Assembly: GCA_020725115.1 (NCBI GenBank)
Contig: DYFR01000024.1
Span: 1-49,452, forward strand
Reading direction: 5' to 3'
Length of the DNA: 49,452 nt
Origin: Thiohalomonas denitrificans
GTDB lineage: Bacteria; Pseudomonadota; Gammaproteobacteria; Thiohalomonadales; Thiohalomonadaceae
The position numbers were made by a program, and so were the translations under genes. This document shows, one piece after another, positions 29,468-38,433 of this stretch; the first letter of the stretch is position 1; every line of letters starts with the position of its first letter. The notes under the pieces are model-generated. The model saw only the letters and a program-made list of their open reading frames with translations. It had not been told where the DNA came from and searched no databases.

Positions 29468-30148
29468 TCATTGAATATCGTCGGCAGTGGCAAGAAAGGC
29501 AAAGATATCCATAAGTTCGGCATCGGTGAACAGGGTAAGCAGTTCCACCGGATCGGACTCATCGTGTATGCGGATACCCTGGCGGTACTTGTCCACCTGA
29601 CGCAGCAGATATTTGGTGTGCTGCCCGGCGATCATCGGTACGTCCCGATCATGACGCCCCCAGCCGTCAGTACCGTGGCAGGAGCGACACTCCTTGTTGT
29701 ACAGAATGCGTCCCTTGTCTGCATCGCCCGTCTCAGTGCGGGGGATGTTCAGTACGCGCCGTGCCATTTGCAGGCGCTCCAATGGATCGAAAGGCTGGCT
29801 TTCATCAATGGGGGGAAGCTGGGTGAGCAGCTCCAGCTGGGCCAGGTAGCCACTTACGTCATAGACATCCTCGGCGGGGAAGTCGCGCGGATTGACATAC
29901 TCCAGCATCGCCATGTTATCCAGCTTGCGATCGCGAAACAGATGCATCTGCTTGACGATATAGGCCATCGGCATGCCGGCGATACGTGGATATTCGCCAT
30001 CCTTGCCGCCCTGGCCAAACTCACCATGGCAGCCGGCACACAGTTCATTGATATCGCGTCCGTTGCGCAAATCGAATTTGTCCTGGGCGGTCAGACCGAG
30101 CGGTGTGAGAGCGCACAGCAGGGTAGCCAGTCGCAGCAACTTGTTCAT
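29468..30148 (-). CDS. Dihaem cytochrome c (c4-like)
   Basis: 226 residues with a signal peptide (LATLLCALTPLGLTA) and two cytochrome domains: CAGCH with GGKDGEYPRIAGMP, and CRSCH with DGWGRHDRDVPMIAGQH. The PxIAG pattern is that of cytochrome c4-type electron carriers. It converges on the nos cluster and has an FNR box 63 bases upstream, so it is likely used in anaerobic respiration. Partner enzymes are not shown by the sequence. Confidence 0.88.
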   Translation of the reverse strand: MNKLLRLATLLCALTPLGLTAQDKFDLRNGRDINELCAGCHGEFGQGGKDGEYPRIAGMPMAYIVKQMHLFRDRKLDNMAMLEYVNPRDFPAEDVYDVSGYLAQLELLTQLPPIDESQPFDPLERLQMARRVLNIPRTETGDADKGRILYNKECRSCHGTDGWGRHDRDVPMIAGQHTKYLLRQVDKYRQGIRIHDESDPVELLTLFTDAELMDIFAFLATADDIQ

Positions 30149-30210
30149 GAATCCGATACCTATACTGATTTCGTCGGGATTAGTATATGCGGTGCTGCGG
30201 TGGCGAGTAT

Positions 30211-30224
30211 TTGATGGATATCAA
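30211..30224 (-). promoter_or_regulatory. FNR/DNR box upstream of the dihaem cytochrome
   Basis: TTGATGGATATCAA is a perfect TTGAT-N4-ATCAA dyad, 63 bases before the cytochrome ATG on the minus strand. The other flank is the 3' end of fccB, so the cytochrome is the only sensible target. Confidence 0.75.
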
Positions 30225-30242
30225 GGTAGGACAGGCTGAAAT

Positions 30243-30270
30243 GCAAACGGGGCCTTGCGGCCCCGTTTGC
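30243..30270 (-). terminator. Strong hairpin after fccB
   Basis: A perfect 12-bp stem, GCAAACGGGGCC (30243-30254) and its complement (30259-30270), with a 4-base loop, stands just past the fccB stop. There is no long T-run on the minus strand, so it may be a weak terminator or a 3' stabiliser. Confidence 0.65.
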
Positions 30271-30290
30271 GTTACTGCGCCGGTTATGGA

Positions 30291-31565
30291 CTAACCGAAA
30301 GTATCGGCCGTGATGTTCTTGAACCACGAGTGGGCATAAGCCACTTCGCGGCGCAAGGTCTCTTCCGAGGCATCGGCTGGAGTCAGACCGCCTGCGCCCT
30401 TGACACCGGCAATGGCACCGTCAACCAGCTGGTAAACCGCCGCCACGGAGATGCCGTGCTCCGGGGTGATCAGGCTGTAGCAGGTGTTGACGTAGGCCGG
30501 CACCGGAGCCTCCATGCCATTGAGCAGGGCAACGACCGCCGCTGCACACACCTTGGCCTGGGAGTTGGCGGAATAGCCGGACTTCGGCATGGCACCGGCA
30601 ATGCTGGCGTCGCCAATGACGTGGATATTGGCGTGGATGGTGGACTCGAAGGTACCCTGGTTCACCGGGCACCAGCCTTTGTCGTTCACCAGGCCTGCGA
30701 TGTGGGCGATCTTGCCTGCCTTCTGCGGCGGGATCACGTTCACCACGTCGCCCTTGAACTTGTCGACGGTGCCCTGAACCGTACGGCTCGCTGCATCGAC
30801 AGATTCGATCTTGCCGCCATTGGCAGCACTGACCCACTCGATCATATCGCCGTAGTGCTTCTTCCAGCCGGCCATGAACAGACCCTGCTTGGAGAACTTG
30901 TCGGAAGCGTCGAGGATCAACACTTTGGATTTCGGCTTGTGCTTCTTCAGATAGTGGGCAATCTGCGAGGCACGCTCGTACGGGCCGGGCGGGCAGCGGA
31001 ACGGGCCGACGGGGGGAGCAATGATGACGGTGCCGCCGTCCTTCATGTCCTGCAGCTGCTTGTGCAGGATGGTGGTCTGCGGACCGGCCTTCCATGCATG
31101 GGGAATGGTCTCGGCGACCTTTTCGTCGTAACCACCGATGGCATCCCAGCGGAAGTCGATGCCGGGCGCAACCACGCAGCGGTCATAGCTGAAGCTCTGG
31201 CCTCCGGCGGTGGTTACCTTGCGGGCAGCAGCATCGATGGCGGTAACGGTATCGTTGACCACCTTGACGCCGTGCTTGCCGAGGCCGGTGTAATCGAACT
31301 TGATGGAGTCCATGGCGCGCTCGCCACCCAGTACTTCATTGCTCATGAAGCAGGTGTAGTAGTGCTTGTTGGGCTCGATCAGGGTGACTTCGATGGAGGC
31401 ATCGGCGCGGCGCAGGTATTTGGCCATGGTGGCACCACCGATACCGCCGCCGACCACGACTACCTTCTTGCTGGCGCCGAAGGCGAGGTGCGGAACACCG
31501 ATGGCACCTACCGCTGCGGTGCCGCCGGCCACTTTGAGGAAGCTTCTACGAGTAATATGTGTCAT
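30291..31565 (-). CDS. fccB: Flavocytochrome c sulfide dehydrogenase, flavoprotein subunit
   Basis: Oxidises sulfide in the periplasm and passes electrons to FccA. 424 residues with a Tat signal ([10 protein letters not shown]), the FAD-binding [17 protein letters not shown], and YYTCFMSNE: this Cys72 matches the cysteine that binds FAD covalently in known FCSD. Redox cysteines (RCPPGP, WCPV) are also present. The ATG at 31565 is preceded by AGAGG at eight bases; an upstream start at 31583 has no support. It follows fccA by 20 bases. Confidence 0.95.
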   Translation of the reverse strand: MTHITRRSFLKVAGGTAAVGAIGVPHLAFGASKKVVVVGGGIGGATMAKYLRRADASIEVTLIEPNKHYYTCFMSNEVLGGERAMDSIKFDYTGLGKHGVKVVNDTVTAIDAAARKVTTAGGQSFSYDRCVVAPGIDFRWDAIGGYDEKVAETIPHAWKAGPQTTILHKQLQDMKDGGTVIIAPPVGPFRCPPGPYERASQIAHYLKKHKPKSKVLILDASDKFSKQGLFMAGWKKHYGDMIEWVSAANGGKIESVDAASRTVQGTVDKFKGDVVNVIPPQKAGKIAHIAGLVNDKGWCPVNQGTFESTIHANIHVIGDASIAGAMPKSGYSANSQAKVCAAAVVALLNGMEAPVPAYVNTCYSLITPEHGISVAAVYQLVDGAIAGVKGAGGLTPADASEETLRREVAYAHSWFKNITADTFG

Positions 31566-31585
31566 GTCTTGGCCTCTTCCCATTC

Positions 31586-32182
31586 TTATTTCTGGCTACC
31601 GTAGTAGTGCACGAGTTGCTCGATGCTGTCGCTGCCTTTCTTTTCCTTCTTCAGCATCTCGTCAACCTTGGACTTCATCTTCTTCGGCATGGAGCGGCTG
31701 CCGTTGGTGAAGTCGTCGAAGCTGTAACGCAGATAAGGCATCATCTGGCCGGCCAGAATGCCGCCATCGTCGGCCATGCGGCCGCCTTCCTCGTGGCACT
31801 TCTCGCAGTAGCGGTCGTGCAGGCGCTTGCCGGCGCTGGCCAGCTTCTTGTCTGCGTTCTGCTCGATGCGGACGAATTTCTGTTCGGCGAAGAAGCCGGC
31901 CATCAGCTTGATCTCATCGTCGCTGTAGCCCTTGGCGATGCGATCCATGATGGTGGAGGGACGCTTGCCGCTCTTGTATTCCTGCATGGTTTCGATGAAG
32001 TATTCGCCCTTGATGCCGGCGATGGAGGGTGTGGCCGGGCCGTTGCTGGAACCGTCGGTGCCGTGACAGCCGGCACAGGTATTGGCCAGCATGGATGCAC
32101 TTGGGCCGGCCGCAAGTGCGGCGCCGCCCAGGGCCAGACCGCCCAGAACGATCGCGCCCTGCATGATAGTCTTGTATTTCAT
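31586..32182 (-). CDS. fccA: Flavocytochrome c sulfide dehydrogenase, dihaem cytochrome subunit
   Basis: 198 residues with a signal peptide ([16 protein letters not shown]) and two haem sites, CAGCH (after MLANT) and CEKCH (after LHDRY). It is the electron-accepting partner of FccB. A strong AAAGGAGG site lies before the ATG. It is the first gene of the fccAB pair, so a promoter should lie in the 100 bases upstream; I see no certain one. Confidence 0.92.
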   Translation of the reverse strand: MKYKTIMQGAIVLGGLALGGAALAAGPSASMLANTCAGCHGTDGSSNGPATPSIAGIKGEYFIETMQEYKSGKRPSTIMDRIAKGYSDDEIKLMAGFFAEQKFVRIEQNADKKLASAGKRLHDRYCEKCHEEGGRMADDGGILAGQMMPYLRYSFDDFTNGSRSMPKKMKSKVDEMLKKEKKGSDSIEQLVHYYGSQK

Positions 32183-32290
32183 GGGACCTCCTTTGGTTAG
32201 CTTTTGGATTGCTTTTATCTCGTCAACTACGCCTGTTACACCTACTACATTGTCACACTGGTGATATCCCAGCGTGGTTCCTGAAATCTC

Positions 32291-33226
32291 TTATCGGGTT
32301 CCCGCCTTTTCCAGCAGTTGCACGGTTTCCTTGTGCTTGCCGGCGCGTGCCAGGGTGAGTGCGCTGGCGCCATTCTTGTCCTTCAAGGCGGCGTCGGCAC
32401 CGCGCTCCAGCAGCAAGCGCACCACCTTCGCATGACCTCTGGCAGCGGCCTCCATCAAGGCAGTGCCGCCATCAGTATCCTGGTGATTGATGGCCGCACC
32501 GTGCTCCAGCAGCAGCTCTGCAGTATGAACATGGTTGTTGCCGGCACTCCAGGCGAGGGCGGCGGCACCATCGTCGCCGACAGACTGGATATCTGCACCG
32601 TGCTCCAGCAGCATGCGCACAATATGCAGGTGCCCCTTGCCCGCGGCTACCAGCAGTGCATTGGCACCGTCACGGTTGCGCAAATCATCGTCGGCACCTG
32701 CGCCCAGCAACAGGCGTGCGGCGGCAATGTTATTTTTTTCAGAGGCGATCATCAGTGGGGTGTAGCCGTCCCGATCAGAGACATTGGCGTTGGCACCGCG
32801 CGCCAGCAGCAGTTCCATTACATCGACATTGTCATAACGGGCGGCAATGGCCAGGGCATCCCAGCCTGCACGAGTCTTGTCCTTTACCCGGGCGCCGGCA
32901 TCCAGCAGCCGCTGGACCAGCTTGAGATCGCCTTGTTCGGCGGCAAAGGTGAGGGCGGTGCAACCTACCGTGCTGCGGGCATTGACGTCGGCGCCGCGCA
33001 CCAGCAGTAACTCGACCACGTCAAGATTGCCTTCCTCGGCGGCAAACATCAGGGCGGACTTGCCGAAGGGGGTTTTTGAGTTGGGATTGGCGCCCTGATC
33101 AAGCAGACTGCGCGCCTGATCCAGATCGCCGATGAGTGCGGACTCACGAAGCTCCTTGTCGAGATCCTTGGCACCGGCTGTTACTGCTATCAGGAACAAC
33201 AGGGAAAACAAAACAATATTCTTCAC
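32291..33226 (-). CDS. Exported ankyrin-repeat protein
   Basis: About 311 residues: a signal peptide (KNIVLFSLLFLIAVTAGA) followed by some eight ankyrin repeats of the GNLDVVELLLVRGADVNAR type to the end. Ankyrin repeats bind proteins; periplasmic examples exist beside catalase or cytochrome genes, but the partner here is unknown. The GTG at 33226 has GGAG spaced eight bases and gives a clean signal peptide; the ATG at 33244 would add six residues. It lies between fccA and the tetrahaem cytochrome gene on the same strand. Confidence 0.85.
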   Translation of the reverse strand: MKNIVLFSLLFLIAVTAGAKDLDKELRESALIGDLDQARSLLDQGANPNSKTPFGKSALMFAAEEGNLDVVELLLVRGADVNARSTVGCTALTFAAEQGDLKLVQRLLDAGARVKDKTRAGWDALAIAARYDNVDVMELLLARGANANVSDRDGYTPLMIASEKNNIAAARLLLGAGADDDLRNRDGANALLVAAGKGHLHIVRMLLEHGADIQSVGDDGAAALAWSAGNNHVHTAELLLEHGAAINHQDTDGGTALMEAAARGHAKVVRLLLERGADAALKDKNGASALTLARAGKHKETVQLLEKAGTR

Positions 33227-33300
33227 AGTGGTCACTCCGGGCATTGCGCGCTCTCGATCCTGAAAGTTGCGTTTACGAAAGGGATTGCCTTTTCTGACAA

Positions 33301-33900
33301 TCAATCGTCCTCTGCCTCGTCTTCGTCTTCGTCTTCGTCTTCGTCTTCGTCTTCGTCCTCTGACTCATCTTCGTCTTCGTCGTAATCATCAGGTTCGTCC
33401 GGCATGTAATGCACGATGCCCTGGTGACACTCGATGCAGGTTTTGCCACGCATGGGTGCCTGTTCGTGCTTGCTGCGCGCAGAGCGCCCCTGAACGCTGA
33501 AATCCATATCCTCATAGTCATGGCAGGTACGGCATTCGCGAGAGTCGGTGGCCTTCATCTTGTCCCACACCCGATTGGCCATGTCCCAGCGATGAGCCTC
33601 GAACTTTTCCTGGGTGTCCACCGTGCCGAGTATCTGATGATAGATGTCCTTGACGGCGATGACCTTGGCCGCGACCTTGGGGAAGAACTCCTTGGGGACG
33701 TGACAGTCGGCACACTCCGCTTTGACGCCGACGCGGTTCTTGAAATGCCTGGTTTCCTTATATTCCTCGTAATTCCACTGCATCGTATGGCAGGAAATAC
33801 AGAATTCGGTGGTGTTGGTATAGGCAAAGAAGCCGTTGACGCCGGCCAGGGCGAGGGCGCCGCCGACAAACAACGCGAATCCGATGATGTATTTTTTCAT
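33301..33900 (-). CDS. NapC/NirT-type tetrahaem cytochrome c with acidic repeat tail
   Basis: 199 residues: an N-terminal membrane anchor (GFALFVGGALALAGVNGFFA) and four haem sites, C34-ISC-H38, CADCH, CRTCH and CIECH, the plan of quinol-oxidising NapC/NirT proteins. The final 30 or so residues are almost all Asp and Glu, encoded by a six-base repeat. It could connect the quinone pool to periplasmic enzymes, such as those encoded nearby. The tail is not part of normal NapC. No terminal reductase is encoded next to it. Confidence 0.9.
   Translation of the reverse strand: MKKYIIGFALFVGGALALAGVNGFFAYTNTTEFCISCHTMQWNYEEYKETRHFKNRVGVKAECADCHVPKEFFPKVAAKVIAVKDIYHQILGTVDTQEKFEAHRWDMANRVWDKMKATDSRECRTCHDYEDMDFSVQGRSARSKHEQAPMRGKTCIECHQGIVHYMPDEPDDYDEDEDESEDEDEDEDEDEDEDEAEDD
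33310..33390. repeat. Six-base tandem repeat (CTTCGT) encoding the acidic tail
   Basis: On the plus strand CTTCGT is repeated at least six times in a row and resumes after a short interruption. Read on the minus strand it gives alternating Asp-Glu pairs. Because the unit is six bases, gain or loss of copies keeps the frame. Confidence 0.9.
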
Positions 33901-34360
33901 GGTGGTGTGATGACCCAGCTTTGTATTTGTTTCATTATGACTTTCTGGCTGCTCACGCGGTTCCCGCGAGCCTGCCCGTACACAAGAAATTTCATCTAAA
34001 CATGTTCAAGCAAGGCAGGCAAATATCCCATCCTGAGTACGGCATTCAAGGCTGCACTGCTGGCGTGGTTCGTGATGCTGCCTGCCGACAATCAGGGCCT
34101 GAATCCTATGCCTGTATATGGTTAGCAAAACACATGCCATGCAGGCATGCCGTAATTTGTTTATAACCCATTGATTTGTATATGGCGTTTTTCTTCGTCA
34201 TGGTGTCTGATGTACTGGCGAACATGTCACTTATCCTGCTGTCATGACAGAATATGCCAGTGCCTCGGCCCATCAACACACCCGTCGTTGCATAGGTAAT
34301 CAAGGGTACATGTGCTATATTCCGCGCCGTCTGGCGGCCGGAAACGGTCGGACATGCATG
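33901..34360. other. Intergenic region without a recognised gene
   Basis: 460 bases between the tetrahaem cytochrome and tRNA-Ala. It contains a perfect 12-base palindrome CTGTCATGACAG (34239-34250) and a small hairpin CATGCC-ATGCA-GGCATG near 34135-34152. No conserved coding frame is evident. It must hold the tRNA promoter and probably that of the cytochrome gene; neither is clear to me. Confidence 0.5.
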
Positions 34361-34436
<76 letters not shown>

Positions 34437-34472
34437 TTAGCAGGTCAGCCCCAGCTGACACCCTCACCGCAA

Positions 34473-34549
34473 GCCCCGGTAGCTCAGCTGGATAGAGCAG
34501 TCCCCTCCTAAGGGACAGGTCGTACGTTCAAATCGTATCCGGGGCGCCA
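34473..34549 (+). tRNA. tRNA-Arg(CCT)
   Basis: A 77-base gene with acceptor arms GCCCCGG/CCGGGGC, discriminator G and encoded CCA. The anticodon arm GTCCC-CTCCTAA-GGGAC gives CCT, reading the rare AGG codon. It lies 36 bases after tRNA-Ala. Confidence 0.95.
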
Positions 34550-34644
34550 AACCGCCGTCACTTCTTTCCTCCTGGCTCTCGCGTCGACTATTTGACGCAT
34601 CTTCACCAATCCCTCTCTGTTTGCCCTCCGTCAGGCCTCCAACC

Positions 34645-34665
34645 CGGCAATTTCTTGCCGTTTTT
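34645..34665 (+). terminator. Rho-independent terminator after the tRNA pair
   Basis: CGGCAA (34645-34650) and TTGCCG (34655-34660) form a 6-bp stem with a 4-base loop, followed by TTTTT. It separates the tRNA transcript from the flg operon. Confidence 0.75.
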
Positions 34666-34722
34666 GTTGCCGCATTTTGCTTTTCAATATCTAACACATT
34701 GTATTTAAAGATAAAATATTCG

Positions 34723-34738
34723 TGGCATGGATGTTGCT
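34723..34738 (+). promoter_or_regulatory. Sigma-54 promoter of the flgB operon
   Basis: TGGCATGGATGTTGCT matches the sigma-54 consensus, with GG and GC exactly ten bases apart. Transcription would begin near 34749, leaving a leader of about 27 bases with GGAGG at 34763-34767 before the flgB ATG. This rules out a start for flgB upstream of it. Confidence 0.85.
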
Positions 34739-34775
34739 GTGGATGGGCATGAATGGAATTGTGGAGGTAAGACCC

Positions 34776-35171
34776 ATGCCAGCCAACATCGACAGCTTTC
34801 TCGGCGTACACGAGGCGGCACTGCGCCTGCGTTCGACCCGCTCCGAATTGCTTGCATCCAATCTGGCCAATGCAGACACGCCCAACTACCAGGCCCGTGA
34901 CATCGATTTCAAATCGTTGCTGAGTGAATACCAGGGTGGGCAGGGCGCGTCGTTGCAGACCACTCATGCCCGTCACATGAACACCAGCGGCGGCATCGCC
35001 GATCCGGAACACCTGTATCGCACACCGACGCAGCCGGCGGTGGACGGCAATACCGTCGACTCGCAGGTGGAGAAGGCCGCCTTCATGGAAAACTCCCTGC
35101 AATATCAGACCACGCTGCGCTTCATCGACGGCAGCATCAAGACATTGCGTACGGCAATCCGAGGAGACTGA
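34776..35171 (+). CDS. flgB: Flagellar proximal rod protein FlgB
   Basis: 131 residues of the rod protein family: N-terminal LRSTRSELLASNLANADTPNY is the conserved bb-rod motif. It builds the proximal rod across the periplasm. An open frame runs upstream to 34722, but the sigma-54 promoter lies inside it and GGAGG sits eight bases before 34776. It is the first gene of flgBCDEFGHIJKL. Confidence 0.95.
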   Translation: MPANIDSFLGVHEAALRLRSTRSELLASNLANADTPNYQARDIDFKSLLSEYQGGQGASLQTTHARHMNTSGGIADPEHLYRTPTQPAVDGNTVDSQVEKAAFMENSLQYQTTLRFIDGSIKTLRTAIRGD

Positions 35172-35173
35172 TC

Positions 35174-35593
35174 ATGTCCATGTTCAAGGTATTCGATATC
35201 GCCGGTTCGGCCATGAGCGCGCAAAGCCTGCGACTCAACGTCACGGCCAGCAACCTGGCCAACGCCAACAGTGTCAGCAGCAGCATCGACCAAACCTACC
35301 GTGCGCGCCAGCCGGTGTTTGCCGCCATGCTGAATGGCATCGAGAGCGGTGGTGAACAGGAGGCTGTCGGGGTGCAGGTACGTGGCATTGTCGAAAGTCA
35401 GGCGCCGCTGCAGCAGCAGTACTCGCCGGATCATCCCATGGCCGACGAGAACGGAAATATCTTTCTGCCCAATGTGAACGTGGTGGAGGAGATGGCCAAC
35501 ATGATCTCGGCTTCGCGTTCGTATCAGACCAATGTGGAAGTGGTCAACACCGCAAAGCAGCTGATGATGCGTACGCTGACCATGGGTCAGTAA
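35174..35593 (+). CDS. flgC: Flagellar proximal rod protein FlgC
   Basis: 139 residues. The N-terminal motif LRLNVTASNLANANS and the C-terminal [19 protein letters not shown] are the paired helices that polymerise in the rod. It begins two bases after flgB. Confidence 0.96.
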   Translation: MSMFKVFDIAGSAMSAQSLRLNVTASNLANANSVSSSIDQTYRARQPVFAAMLNGIESGGEQEAVGVQVRGIVESQAPLQQQYSPDHPMADENGNIFLPNVNVVEEMANMISASRSYQTNVEVVNTAKQLMMRTLTMGQ

Positions 35594-35611
35594 GCCTGAG
35601 GAACCGCGACG

Positions 35612-36286
35612 ATGACCACCGTAAATAACAATGCCGCCTTGCTCGACAGTCTTGGCTTGCTGCGCCAGGAGCAGAGCGCCACCACCAGAAACGAACTGGG
35701 GGCGGATGACTTCATGAAACTGATGATCGCGCAGATGCAGAACCAGAATCCCATGGACCCCATGGATAATGGTGACTTCATCGCCCAGCTGGCGCAGTTC
35801 AGCGCCAGTTCAGGCATTCAGGACCTGAATACATCTTTCGCATCGCTGTCCACCTCCCTGCAATCCTATCAGGCCTTGCAGGCGTCCAGTCTGGTCGGGC
35901 GCAGCGTACTGATTTCTTCCGACAGTGGGCAGATCAATGCCGGTGGCAGCATCGATGGGTTGATCAATCTCGAATCCACTACGTCGCAGCTCACGCTGGG
36001 CATTTATGACCAAAGCGGTGCTCTGGTGCGGCGCGTACAGATGGGAATGCAGTCGGCCGGCACCGTGCCCTTCAAGTGGGATGGTATCGGCGACAACGGT
36101 GTCGCGATGTCGGCCGGGGTGTATGAGGTGCGTGCCGAGGCTCTGGTGGGCGGCAAGGCAACGGCGATGGAAACATTGATTTACAGCGACGTTGAAAGCG
36201 TAAGTCTTTCGGCGCGCGGCGGTGTGCTGCTCAACCTCGCAGGGGTGGGCACAGTGGATCTTTCCAAGGTTTATCAGATCAAGTAA
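35612..36286 (+). CDS. flgD: Hook assembly scaffold FlgD
   Basis: 224 residues with the N-terminal export and cap segment (DFMKLMIAQMQNQNPMDPMDN) typical of FlgD, then a tudor-like and fibronectin-like region with FKWDGIGDNGVAMSAGVYEV. It caps the growing hook and leaves when the hook is complete. Confidence 0.95.
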   Translation: MTTVNNNAALLDSLGLLRQEQSATTRNELGADDFMKLMIAQMQNQNPMDPMDNGDFIAQLAQFSASSGIQDLNTSFASLSTSLQSYQALQASSLVGRSVLISSDSGQINAGGSIDGLINLESTTSQLTLGIYDQSGALVRRVQMGMQSAGTVPFKWDGIGDNGVAMSAGVYEVRAEALVGGKATAMETLIYSDVESVSLSARGGVLLNLAGVGTVDLSKVYQIK

Positions 36287-36307
36287 GCGGCGACAGGAGA
36301 ACATATC

Positions 36308-37573
36308 ATGGCATTCCAGACAGCACTGAGTGGTTTGAACGCGGCATCCGGCAACCTGAACGTGACCGGACACAATATCGCCAACGCCAGCACCACTGGC
36401 TTCAAGAGGTCACGCGCTGACTTCGCCGATGTGTACGCTGTGAGCTTCGGCGGCGTCAGCAAGGCCGCGACCGGCAGCGGCGTGCGTCTGGCGAGCGTGA
36501 CGCAGCAGTTTACGCAGGGCAACATCGACTTTACCGACAATAACCTGGATCTGGCCATCAGCGGCGAGGGTTTCTTCATCCTCAATGACAATGGCACTCA
36601 GCTCTATACCCGTGCCGGCAATTTCTCGGTCGATCGCGATGGCTATGTGGTAAATACTCACGGCCAGCGTGTGCAGCAATATGCGGTGGATCCCAATACT
36701 GGCATTGTCAGTAATTTCACTCCGCTGGATCTGCAACTAAATCTGGGTGCCAATCCTGCCTCGGCAACGACGCGCATCGACATCAACGTCAATCTTGATG
36801 CCGGTGTGACGCCGATTGACTCGGTGGCCTATCCGGCCCTGGTCGCCGCCCCGGTTCCGGATCCAAACACCTACAACTTCTCCACCACGACCACCATTTA
36901 CGATTCGCTGGGTGTAACCCATGAGGCCACGCTGTACTTCCGCAAGGACGACACCATGCCTGCCAACGAGTGGGATGCCACGCTGGCGCTCACCGACACC
37001 GACGGCACCATCAATGTGATGGATACCATACCCGTGCAGTTCAGCACCAACGGCACCCTGCTCACCACCGGCGATCAGAATTTCCTGGCGGTATCCGGTG
37101 CGTGGACGCCTTCCACCGGCGCCACGCCTTTTGCGGCATTCGATATCAACTTTGCCGGCAGCACCCAGTTTGGTGCCAACTCCGCCGTCAATGCGCTGAA
37201 TCAGGATGGCTACACCACCGGCCGTCTGAGCGGCATCTCGGTCGATTCCACCGGCGTGTTGTTTGCCCGTTACACCAATGGTCAGTCTGCCACTGTCGGC
37301 GCCATCGCCATGGCGCGGTTCAGCAACCCGAACGGATTGCAGCAGGTGGGCGACACCAACTGGGCAGCGAGTTTCGAGTCTGGCGATGTGTTGCCGGGGC
37401 AGGGGGGCACGGGCACCTTTGGTCAGATCCAATCCGGCGCGCTGGAGTCCTCCAATGTGGATATCTCCAAGCAGTTGGTGAACATGATTGTGGCGCAGCG
37501 TGACTTCCAGGCCAATGCCAAGATGATCACCACCGAGGATCAGATCACCCAGACCATCATCAATATCCGGTAA
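36308..37573 (+). CDS. flgE: Flagellar hook protein FlgE
   Basis: 421 residues. Conserved ends: ALSGLNAASGNLNVTGHNIA at the start and SNVDISKQLVNMIVAQRDFQ at the end; the middle (about 90-350) is the surface D1-D2 region. GGAG lies before the ATG. A strong hairpin follows the stop, which may keep flgE mRNA at a high level. Confidence 0.96.
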   Translation: MAFQTALSGLNAASGNLNVTGHNIANASTTGFKRSRADFADVYAVSFGGVSKAATGSGVRLASVTQQFTQGNIDFTDNNLDLAISGEGFFILNDNGTQLYTRAGNFSVDRDGYVVNTHGQRVQQYAVDPNTGIVSNFTPLDLQLNLGANPASATTRIDINVNLDAGVTPIDSVAYPALVAAPVPDPNTYNFSTTTTIYDSLGVTHEATLYFRKDDTMPANEWDATLALTDTDGTINVMDTIPVQFSTNGTLLTTGDQNFLAVSGAWTPSTGATPFAAFDINFAGSTQFGANSAVNALNQDGYTTGRLSGISVDSTGVLFARYTNGQSATVGAIAMARFSNPNGLQQVGDTNWAASFESGDVLPGQGGTGTFGQIQSGALESSNVDISKQLVNMIVAQRDFQANAKMITTEDQITQTIINIR

Positions 37574-37582
37574 TTAAACCGG

Positions 37583-37609
37583 CATAGGGCGGGCACGGCC
37601 CGCCCTATG
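37583..37609 (+). promoter_or_regulatory. Perfect hairpin between flgE and flgF
   Basis: CATAGGGCGGGC (37583-37594) and its exact complement (37598-37609) form a 12-bp stem with a 3-base loop. No T-run follows. It may slow RNA decay from the 3' side or partly stop transcription, giving more hook protein than rod protein. Confidence 0.7.
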
Positions 37610-37625
37610 TAATGAGGTATAGACC

Positions 37626-38369
37626 ATGGACCGTATGCTCTATCTGTCGATGACCGGCGCGAGCCAGATCATGCAGGCGCAGGCGATCACCACCAACAAT
37701 CTGGCGAACGTCTCAACCACTGGCTTCAAGGCGGATCTGGCACAGTTCCGCAGCATGCCGGTGTTCGGCGACGGCATGCCGTCGCGGGTCTATGCCATGA
37801 CCGAACGGCCCGGCACCGACCTGTCCGCCGGCGCGCACAACCATACCGGTCGCGAGCTGGACATGGCGGTGCGCGGCGAGGGGTGGATTGCGGTGCAGGC
37901 GCCCGATGGCAGTGAGGCCTATACCCGTGCCGGCGATCTGCACATCTCCAGCGCAGGCTTGCTGGTGAATGGCGCCGGTCATCCGGTCATCGGCGACAAC
38001 GGCGGTCCCATTGCCATTCCGCCGTACGAAAAAATCGAAATCGGCACCGACGGTACCATTACCATCCGCCCGCTGGGTCAGCAGGCCAATGTGCTGGCCC
38101 AGGTTGAGCGCATCAAGCTGGTCAAGCCTGAGGCGACGCAGTTGACCAAGGGCGGGGATGGCCTGATTCGTGTGAAAGATGGCGGCGTGTTGCCGCCGGA
38201 TGCCACCGTACAGCTGGTGTCCGGTGCGCTGGAGACCAGCAACGTCAGCGTGGTGGACTCCATGGTGCGCATCATCGAGCTGTCCCGTCAGTATGAAACC
38301 CAGATCAAGATGATGAGTACGGCCAAGGAAAATGACGCGGCATCAGATCGCCTGATGCAGCTGGCATAG
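37626..38369 (+). CDS. flgF: Flagellar proximal rod protein FlgF
   Basis: 247 residues, beginning MDRMLYLSMTGASQIMQAQA and then the rod motif [15 protein letters not shown]; it ends with the helix VVDSMVRIIELSRQYETQIK. It builds the rod between FlgC and FlgG. Confidence 0.95.
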   Translation: MDRMLYLSMTGASQIMQAQAITTNNLANVSTTGFKADLAQFRSMPVFGDGMPSRVYAMTERPGTDLSAGAHNHTGRELDMAVRGEGWIAVQAPDGSEAYTRAGDLHISSAGLLVNGAGHPVIGDNGGPIAIPPYEKIEIGTDGTITIRPLGQQANVLAQVERIKLVKPEATQLTKGGDGLIRVKDGGVLPPDATVQLVSGALETSNVSVVDSMVRIIELSRQYETQIKMMSTAKENDAASDRLMQLA

Positions 38370-38433
38370 CTCTTGCTGTAAATGCATTAAGCGTCAAAGT
38401 TCGGGCACACATTGAATCGAGAGGTAACGCATC

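Noticed and set aside
33267..33500. A plus-strand open frame coding for Arg-Leu repeats
   Set aside because: It is the antisense reading of the acidic-tail repeat of the tetrahaem cytochrome gene.
34645..34660. A second sigma-54 site (GGCAATTTCTTGC) upstream of flgB
   Set aside because: The GG-GC spacing is nine bases, not ten, and the sequence is the stem of a terminator.
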